DNA of 11,565 nt from a bacterium (lineage in GTDB: Bacteria > Actinomycetota > Acidimicrobiia > UBA5794 > ZC4RG35), in the NCBI GenBank assembly GCA_028819835.1, contig JAPPKR010000063.1:1-11565 (forward strand), read 5' to 3'. Positions 7,046-11,565 of this stretch are shown here, in pieces. The notes beneath the pieces were generated by a model that did no database searches, was not told the origin of the DNA, and worked only from the letters and a program-made list of their open reading frames with translations. The translations under genes and the position numbers were made by a program. The stretch's first letter is position 1; the number at the start of each line of letters is the position of its first letter.

Positions 7046-7857
7046 TGTCACCGTTGGCTCTATCCCCACGATTCTTCGAAGACGAGAACGCACTGGGTCG
7101 GGCGCTAGCTCAAAAGATCTGTGATGGCCTCCGCGAGGCAGCGGAGGAGGGGCGACAGTATCTCTTGGGCTGCCCGGGCGGCCGAAGCCCCCTCTCCACC
7201 TACCGGGCCCTCCCCCAAGTGGCGGCCCAACAGTCGGTTGACCTGTCACCGTTGGTGGTGGTGATGATGGACGACTACGTGATCCCGAGCCGGGACGGAT
7301 ACGTCCACGTCCCGATCGACGCCCACTACTCCTGCCGGCGCTTCGCCACAGAGGAGATCGCCAATCCCCTGGCCCATCTGCCGGGCGCACCGGGGAGAGA
7401 CCGCACCTGGATGCCGGATCCGGCCGATCCGCCCGCCTACGACCGCCGCATCTCCGACGCCGGGGGAATAGACCTGTTCCTCCTGGCCAGCGGGGCCTCC
7501 GACGGCCACATAGGGTTCAACCCTTCCGGCAGTCCCAGGGACTCCACGACCCGGATTGTGGAGCTCTCCACCCCGACCCGCACCGACAACCTGAGGACCT
7601 TTCCGGACTTCGGTTCGGTGGACGACGTCCCGAATCACGGAGTAACGGTGGGGATAGGCACCATCGCCGAGTTGAGCAGAACGGCCGTGATGGTCTGCCT
7701 CGGTGAGGAGAAACGCCCAGCCGTGGAGAGAATCAGCACCGCCCGTTCCTACGATCCCTCCTGGCCGGCCACCATCGTAACCGAGGTCCCCGACGCCCAA
7801 CTGTGGATCGACCTTTGCGCCGATTCGGAAGAGCAACCGGCTCGGGACGGTGAATGA
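7045..7857 (+). CDS. NagB/6-phosphogluconolactonase-clan protein (deaminase/isomerase-like)
   Basis: A cytosolic protein of the glucosamine-6-phosphate deaminase/6-phosphogluconolactonase clan. Family signatures are GCPGGRSPLSTY (phosphate-binding region), VMMDDYV with D76 aligning to the catalytic Asp72 of E. coli NagB, and SDGHIGFN with D153 and H155 aligning to Asp141 and His143. The downstream VPNHGVTVGIGTI and GEEKRPAVERI are NagB-like. The NagB residue Glu148, which follows the FN pair, is Pro160 here, so the classical catalytic triad is incomplete. The usual NagB lid and N-terminal features are also divergent. At 270 residues it is of normal length. It overlaps the IolE-like stop by one base (TGATG) and ends the operon. 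With no sugar kinase nearby, its substrate may not be glucosamine 6-phosphate; a related isomerase, deaminase or lactonase step in cyclitol or amino-sugar breakdown is plausible but unproven. Confidence 0.78.
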   Translation: MSPLALSPRFFEDENALGRALAQKICDGLREAAEEGRQYLLGCPGGRSPLSTYRALPQVAAQQSVDLSPLVVVMMDDYVIPSRDGYVHVPIDAHYSCRRFATEEIANPLAHLPGAPGRDRTWMPDPADPPAYDRRISDAGGIDLFLLASGASDGHIGFNPSGSPRDSTTRIVELSTPTRTDNLRTFPDFGSVDDVPNHGVTVGIGTIAELSRTAVMVCLGEEKRPAVERISTARSYDPSWPATIVTEVPDAQLWIDLCADSEEQPARDGE

Positions 7858-7903
7858 GCATCAACCAAGAGAGCCGTCAACCTCAGGGGTTTGCCAGACT
7901 CTG

Positions 7904-7940
7904 TTCTAAGCAACGGTTACTGTGTAAAAGTTTCTTAGAA
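7904..7940. repeat. Imperfect inverted repeat in the gap before the short-chain dehydrogenase gene
   Basis: TTCTAAG (7904-7910) and CTTAGAA (7934-7940) are perfect inverted arms, extended inward by AAC (7912-7914) and GTT (7930-7932) after one mismatch, leaving a 15-base AT-rich loop. The 150-base gap 7858-8007 is clearly less GC-rich than its surroundings. The structure could be a transcription terminator of the operon, although no T-tract follows, or an operator for the dehydrogenase gene. A TACTGT at 7918-7923 inside it fits a -10 pattern but has no well-spaced -35. Confidence 0.4.
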
Positions 7941-8013
7941 AGCCGCAGGCTGTCGGCGAGACGCTTCCGAGGACCTGGAATCCAATGATGAAGAGAACCT
8001 GAGGGCGATGGGA

Positions 8014-8946
8014 ATGGCCCGGAAACCCAAGTGGACCTCCGAACAGATCCCTGACCTGGCGGGCAGGGTGGCGGTGGTCACCGGCGCCAACAGCGGCATA
8101 GGGCTGGAGACCGCCAGGGAACTGGCCCGCGGGGGCGCCCACACCATCCTGGCCTGCCGATCCACGGAACGGGGGCAGCGGGCGGTCGGGGATCTGCGCG
8201 CCGCGATGCCGGACTCCTCGGTGGAGTTGATGAAGCTCGATCTGGGCAGTCTCTCGTCCATCCAGGGTTTCGCCCTGGACTTCGCAAACGGCCACGCGCG
8301 CCTCGACATGTTGATCAACAACGCAGGCGTCATGGCCGTCCCTCACTCGCTGACCGAGGACGGCTTCGAGAGCCAGATGGGCATCAATCACCTGGGGCAC
8401 TTCGCCCTGACCGGAAGGCTTCTGGGACCGCTGCTGGCCACCCCGGGCGCCAGGGTGGTGACGGTCAGCAGCGTAGGTCACCGGGGCGCCACCCTGGACT
8501 TTGAGAACCTGCTCTTCGAGAACGGCGGATACACCCCGTTCCGGCCCTACTGGCGTTCCAAGCTGGCCAACCTGCTCTTCACCTACGAACTCCAGAGGCG
8601 CCTTCGGTCCGCCGGAACGCAGGTGTCCGCCCTCGCCGCCCATCCGGGATTCTCCTCCACCAACATCGGCGGCCATCTCGGCCCCCACTGGTATTCCCGG
8701 ATACAGGAACCCCTGATGTCCGGGTTCATCCAGAGCGCGGCGATGGGCGCCCTGCCCACCTTGCGAGCCGCAGTCGATCCCCGGGCCGAGGGCGGCCAGT
8801 ACTACGGACCGCGCGGGCCAGGAGGCCTCCGGGGCTACCCGGTGGTGGTGTCATCCAATGCCGCATCCCACGACCGCGACGATGCTCGCCGGCTCTGGGA
8901 TGCCTCGGAGGAACTCACAGGAGTCCAATACTCCTTCCGGCTATAG
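8014..8946 (+). CDS. Short-chain dehydrogenase/reductase, retinol dehydrogenase-like
   Basis: A cytosolic NAD(P)-dependent oxidoreductase with the classical Rossmann fold. Visible motifs are the cofactor loop TGANSGIG (23-30), an acidic DLGSL stretch binding the adenine, NNAG (102-105), the catalytic Ser of VSSVGH (153), and YWRSK with Y179 and K183. AHPGFSSTNIG follows the active site as in the retinol dehydrogenase/WW-domain oxidoreductase-like group, and CRS after the second strand hints at NADP preference. At 310 residues it matches that group. The ATG at 8014 was chosen over 8008 because GAGGG at 8001-8005 is eight bases upstream of it but only two from 8008. The N-terminal KWTSEQIPDLAGR is typical of actinobacterial relatives. 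It stands apart from the preceding operon and converges with the SulP gene. Substrate unknown; these enzymes act on many alcohols and ketones. Confidence 0.88.
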   Translation: MARKPKWTSEQIPDLAGRVAVVTGANSGIGLETARELARGGAHTILACRSTERGQRAVGDLRAAMPDSSVELMKLDLGSLSSIQGFALDFANGHARLDMLINNAGVMAVPHSLTEDGFESQMGINHLGHFALTGRLLGPLLATPGARVVTVSSVGHRGATLDFENLLFENGGYTPFRPYWRSKLANLLFTYELQRRLRSAGTQVSALAAHPGFSSTNIGGHLGPHWYSRIQEPLMSGFIQSAAMGALPTLRAAVDPRAEGGQYYGPRGPGGLRGYPVVVSSNAASHDRDDARRLWDASEELTGVQYSFRL

Positions 8947-9029
8947 GAAAACGCACCGGCCCAGACGGGGCGATGCTACGACGCAAGAGTCTCCAGGGAG
9001 AACGCAGCGCCTCCTCCACGCATCTGGTG

Positions 9030-10778
9030 TCAGATGCCCAGGATCCGCTTGGCGATCACTTTGGCCTCGTCCATGTCCTCGACATAGCGGTCCTTGGGGA
9101 CGCTTCGCAGAATTTGGAGCTTCTGGAGGCTGGCGCCGACCGCGCCTCCCAGGCCCATGACTATGCACTCGGTGTTTTCCTCGATGGCGACGTCCACCAA
9201 CCTCTCCACGACGAACGCGGCGCTGTCGTCCATGTAGTCGGTCTGCGAGAAGTCGAGGATCACCACCTCGTGGTCCCGAATGTCCACGCTGATGGTGCTG
9301 AACATCCGGTTGGATGACGCCACCGTGAAACTTCCCCGGAACGAGACCAGGCCGCACCGGGCGGAGAAGGGATCGAACTCGTCCTCGTCATCGTCGTCAT
9401 CGCCCAGCAGGGCCAGCATGCTGTCCAGGGCGTCTTCTTCACCGTCGCCATCTTCGTCGCCTTCGTCGTCACCTCCCAGCAGGGCCAGCATGCTGTCGAG
9501 GTCCGGCTCATCCGCCTCTTCCTCCTTGTCGGCCAGGAAGCTGATGTCGAGCAGCGGCGCGGAGATCACGCTGTCCAACTCCAGGTACTCGAACTGGCGA
9601 GCGCTCACCAACGCCGCCACGATCAGGCCCAGCATGATGGCGCTCAGCAGGTCGGCGAACACGGTGAGCCCCAGGGTGATGACCATCACCACCAGGTGTT
9701 CGCGCTGCACCCGGTGGATCCGGCTGATGAATCTCCAGTCGATGATGTCCCAGCCCACCTTCATGAGGATGCCGGCCAGGACCGCATGGGGGATCTCTCC
9801 CACGTACTCCCCCAGTCCCAGGACCAGGGACATGAGGACCAGGGCGCACAGCACGCCGGACACCGGCGTCCTCCCGCCGATCCGGGCGTTCACCACGGTG
9901 GCGGGGATGTTCCCCGCGCCCGGCATGCCGCCGAAGAGCCCCGAGAAGATGTTCCCCACCCCCTGGCCCATCAATTCCCGGTTGGGGTTGTGAGTGCCGC
10001 GGGTCAGGGAGTCGGCAATCAGGGACATGAGGAGGGTGTTGATCGAGGCCAGCAGGGCAAGCACCAGGGCCGGCTGGAAGGAACCGATCGCGTGCTGAAG
10101 GACGGAGTGGGTGTCGATGATGTCCGGAAAGCCCGTGGGAACCGTCCCGATGAGCGGCGCTTCCTTCAACCACAGCACTCCCATGAGGGTGCCCACTATC
10201 AGAGCGGCCAGCGTGGGCGGCAGCGCCCTGGCGAGTTTGGTCGGCCAGACCACCGTCACCACCAGGGTCACCAGGGCAATCGCCAGTGCGTGGTAGTTGA
10301 CCGACGCCACCGCGTCGGGCATGGCGCGGATCGCTCCCACGGTCCCCCCGCCCGGCGAGGAGGCGCCCAGGAAGGGCAGCACCTGGAGCAGCACGATGAT
10401 CACTCCCACACCGGATGTGAACCCCGAGATCACCGAGTACGGCGTGTAGGCGACGTAGCGGCCCATCTTGATCAGGCCCAGCAGGATTTGGATGACACCT
10501 GCCATGATCACGATCGTGAACGCCTCGATGATGTTCTCCGCATAGCTCCCCACCACCACCGCCATGGCCACCGCCATAGGGCCGGTGGGACCCGAGATCA
10601 GCGCCTTGGTGCCCCAGAAGAGGGACGCGAACAGCCCCACCGCCACCGCGCCGTACAGGCCGGCGATCACCCCCAGGCCCGACACCACCCCGTAGGCGAG
10701 GGCCATCGGCAACAGGACGACTGCCGAGGTCACACCACCGAGAACATCTCCGCGGAGAGTTTGAAGGTCGTAATTCAT
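9030..10778 (-). CDS. SulP family anion transporter with acidic repeat linker and STAS domain
   Basis: An inner-membrane secondary transporter for an inorganic anion such as sulfate or bicarbonate. Residues about 10-415 are strongly hydrophobic with many membrane segments; the SulP signature SGPTGPM is at 62-68, and MGQGVGNIFSGLFGGMPGAGNIPAT marks the second half of the core. BicA-type bicarbonate carriers have a similar signature, but the substrate cannot be decided. A C-terminal STAS domain (about 470-582) includes VVILDFSQTDYMDDSAA with S519 at the position phosphorylated in SpoIIAA-like proteins. Between them lies an unusually acidic linker (about 420-468) with LDSMLALLG at 427-435 and 451-459, separated by Asp/Glu/Gly-rich spacers. 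The frame continues intact into STAS, so it is not a frameshift artefact. ATG at 10778 has GAGGGG six bases upstream. It is transcribed toward the convergent dehydrogenase gene and begins 75 bases after the carbinolamine dehydratase stop. Confidence 0.92.
   Translation of the reverse strand: MNYDLQTLRGDVLGGVTSAVVLLPMALAYGVVSGLGVIAGLYGAVAVGLFASLFWGTKALISGPTGPMAVAMAVVVGSYAENIIEAFTIVIMAGVIQILLGLIKMGRYVAYTPYSVISGFTSGVGVIIVLLQVLPFLGASSPGGGTVGAIRAMPDAVASVNYHALAIALVTLVVTVVWPTKLARALPPTLAALIVGTLMGVLWLKEAPLIGTVPTGFPDIIDTHSVLQHAIGSFQPALVLALLASINTLLMSLIADSLTRGTHNPNRELMGQGVGNIFSGLFGGMPGAGNIPATVVNARIGGRTPVSGVLCALVLMSLVLGLGEYVGEIPHAVLAGILMKVGWDIIDWRFISRIHRVQREHLVVMVITLGLTVFADLLSAIMLGLIVAALVSARQFEYLELDSVISAPLLDISFLADKEEEADEPDLDSMLALLGGDDEGDEDGDGEEDALDSMLALLGDDDDDEDEFDPFSARCGLVSFRGSFTVASSNRMFSTISVDIRDHEVVILDFSQTDYMDDSAAFVVERLVDVAIEENTECIVMGLGGAVGASLQKLQILRSVPKDRYVEDMDEAKVIAKRILGI
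9403..9500. repeat. Two in-frame direct repeats in the SulP linker
   Basis: A 23-base segment at 9403-9425 is repeated exactly at 9475-9497, and the match continues to 26 bases with one mismatch. The copies are 72 bases (24 codons) apart and encode LDSMLALLG on the minus strand. The sequence between and beside them (9380-9402 and 9443-9474) is an imperfect TCG/TCC/TCA trinucleotide run encoding Asp/Glu. Such runs promote slippage and unequal recombination, a likely origin of the duplication. Confidence 0.9.
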
Positions 10779-10784
10779 CGCAAT

Positions 10785-10790
10785 CCCCTC
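10785..10790 (-). promoter_or_regulatory. Ribosome-binding site of the SulP gene
   Basis: On the minus strand GAGGGG stands six bases before the ATG at 10778, supporting this start, which leaves only a short cytosolic N-terminus (MNYDLQTLRGD) before the first membrane segment, as usual for SulP proteins. Confidence 0.65.
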
Positions 10791-10808
10791 GGCCTGTCTA
10801 GCACCGAA

Positions 10809-10821
10809 AGAGTACCACTCT
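10809..10821. promoter_or_regulatory. Small inverted repeat upstream of the SulP gene
   Basis: AGAGT-ACC-ACTCT is a perfect 5 bp inverted repeat 31-43 bases upstream of the SulP start, in the 75-base gap 10779-10853. Its place would suit an operator or a weak hairpin. Its short length means chance is possible, and no clear -10/-35 pair was found around it. Confidence 0.25.
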
Positions 10822-10853
10822 GCGGGACTTCCTTCCCGAATCCCGAACCCTGT

Positions 10854-11144
10854 TCAACCGATCGCATCCACCTTTTCCACAAAACGGCGGTCCCGAGAGG
10901 TGAGCCCGCCCACATCGTGGCTGGTGATCGCCAACTCCACCCGGTTGTAGACGTTCGACCACTCCGGGTGATGGAACAGGCGCTCTGCTATCAGCGCCAC
11001 ATGGGTCATGAAGGCGAAGGCGGCCCGGAAGTCGGAGAACTCATAGGAGCGCCGCAACACCTCCCCATCCCGCCGCCAGCCGGGATGGGCCTCCAGCAGG
11101 CGGGCGATCTCCTCCTCGGTCAGGAGGACCTTGGAACCCGTCAT
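10854..11144 (-). CDS. Pterin-4a-carbinolamine dehydratase
   Basis: A small cytosolic enzyme (EC 4.2.1.96) that dehydrates 4a-hydroxytetrahydrobiopterin-type carbinolamines to recycle pterin cofactors. At 96 residues it has the normal size. The active-site signature is complete: [33 protein letters not shown] spans 53-85, with the HHP triplet (58-60), Y66 and the third His, H76, in SHD. The aromatic [12 protein letters not shown] helix precedes it. Its ATG overlaps the stop codon of the VOC gene (ATGA), so it is probably translated by coupling. The open frame extends upstream through the VOC gene in another frame, which is not coding. No aromatic amino acid hydroxylase is in the window; in bacteria lacking one, these proteins have been linked to other pterin roles, so the physiological partner is unknown. 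Confidence 0.92.
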   Translation of the reverse strand: MTGSKVLLTEEEIARLLEAHPGWRRDGEVLRRSYEFSDFRAAFAFMTHVALIAERLFHHPEWSNVYNRVELAITSHDVGGLTSRDRRFVEKVDAIG

Positions 11145-11565
11145 CGCGCTGGCTGGAGGAGTTCGATCCGAAAGCCGTCGGGGTCGAGCATCAGCACGGT
11201 CCTGCCGCCCTTGTTGGGACCGATGGTGGGCGTGACCGGCGCCGAGACCGACTTGACCCCTTTCTGCGTCAGCTCCTCGTACAGCGCGTCGCAGTCGTCC
11301 ACCCGGAAGGCGACATGGGCCGTGCCGGGATTGGCGGTGCCGGGATCGATGGCCTTCCGCTCCACGTTGCGATACTCCAGGATCTCCAGAACACTGTCGG
11401 AGTCGGGCATCCGCATCACCACCCCGTGCATGTCCACGCCGGGATACCCCAACAACTCCTCGATGTAGGGCGCCTGGCGGTTCCACACATGGACCACTTC
11501 CAGCCCCAGGAGGTCCCGGTAGAACCGCAGAGACCTCTCCAGGTCGGTGACCTGTATCCCCGTGT
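11141..11565 (-). CDS. VOC family (glyoxalase-type) protein, 5' end outside the window
   Basis: A vicinal oxygen chelate fold protein, cut by the right edge. The frame stays open to the last base and the visible sequence starts [20 protein letters not shown], the standard opening of this superfamily, so the start codon lies outside. The GTG at 11497 is therefore internal. The second beta-alpha-beta module has [11 protein letters not shown] and ends with [13 protein letters not shown], giving candidate metal ligands His and Glu. About 141 residues are visible, close to the full size. Its stop overlaps the pterin carbinolamine dehydratase start by four bases. Lactoylglutathione lyase, methylmalonyl-CoA epimerase and antibiotic-binding proteins share this fold; the sequence does not decide among them. 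Confidence 0.85.
   Translation of the reverse strand, partial: TGIQVTDLERSLRFYRDLLGLEVVHVWNRQAPYIEELLGYPGVDMHGVVMRMPDSDSVLEILEYRNVERKAIDPGTANPGTAHVAFRVDDCDALYEELTQKGVKSVSAPVTPTIGPNKGGRTVLMLDPDGFRIELLQPAR

Noticed and set aside
8947..9029. Bidirectional terminator between the convergent dehydrogenase and SulP genes
   Set aside because: Only short stems were found (TCTCC-AG-GGAGA with a two-base loop, and a 4 bp GGAG/CTCC stem), too weak to call. Nothing else is seen in these 83 bases.
9380..9474. Trinucleotide-rich stretch as a CRISPR array, frameshift site or pseudogene sign
   Set aside because: There are only two repeats, in frame, and the STAS domain follows intact in the same frame; it is coding low-complexity sequence.
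9696..11468. A 590-codon plus-strand open frame across the SulP, dehydratase and VOC genes
   Set aside because: It is His/Gln/Arg/Gly-rich with no domain, and it runs opposite three well-supported minus-strand genes.

Overview
The window is a densely packed, high-GC bacterial chromosome segment with strongly GC-biased third codon positions, short intergenic gaps and several 1-4 base stop/start overlaps. Gene content (acetoacetyl-CoA synthetase, a double-hotdog hydratase of the 3-methylfumaryl-CoA hydratase/HTD2 type, an orphan family 3 binding lipoprotein, a SulP transporter with acidic linker) fits a high-GC actinobacterium, perhaps an environmental lineage such as Acidimicrobiia. This is inference: no rRNA or other marker is present, and a high-GC Chloroflexi relative is not excluded.

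Layout. 1-1135: a lipoprotein substrate-binding protein (family 3) with a possible leaderless promoter. 1296-2956: a class I SAM-dependent methyltransferase (Tam-like) whose stop overlaps the start of a CoA-thioester hydratase of the Meh/HTD2 family. 3011-4969: a full-length acetoacetyl-CoA synthetase. 5016-7857: a tight three-gene operon encoding a Gfo/Idh/MocA oxidoreductase, an IolE-like (inosose dehydratase type) TIM-barrel protein and a NagB/6-phosphogluconolactonase-clan protein. 8014-8946: a short-chain dehydrogenase behind an AT-richer 150-base gap that holds an inverted repeat. On the minus strand, convergent with it: a SulP anion transporter with STAS domain (9030-10778), then a pterin-4a-carbinolamine dehydratase (10854-11144) translationally coupled to a VOC/glyoxalase protein that runs off the right edge (11141-11565). 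No tRNA, rRNA, CRISPR array, insertion sequence or phage gene was seen.

How the genes may work together. The 5016-7857 operon looks like a catabolic module for a cyclitol or amino-cyclitol/sugar: oxidation of a hydroxyl group, dehydration, then an isomerase/deaminase/lactonase-type step. The last enzyme lacks the acidic residue expected in the NagB active site, and the oxidoreductase lacks the usual Asp four residues before its active-site His, so the substrate may differ from that of the textbook families. The hydratase and acetoacetyl-CoA synthetase both act on short-chain acyl-CoA metabolism.

The most unusual structure in the window is in the SulP protein: a very acidic linker between membrane and STAS domains carrying two copies of the nonapeptide LDSMLALLG exactly 24 residues apart. 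No clearly new defence or mobile system was found.
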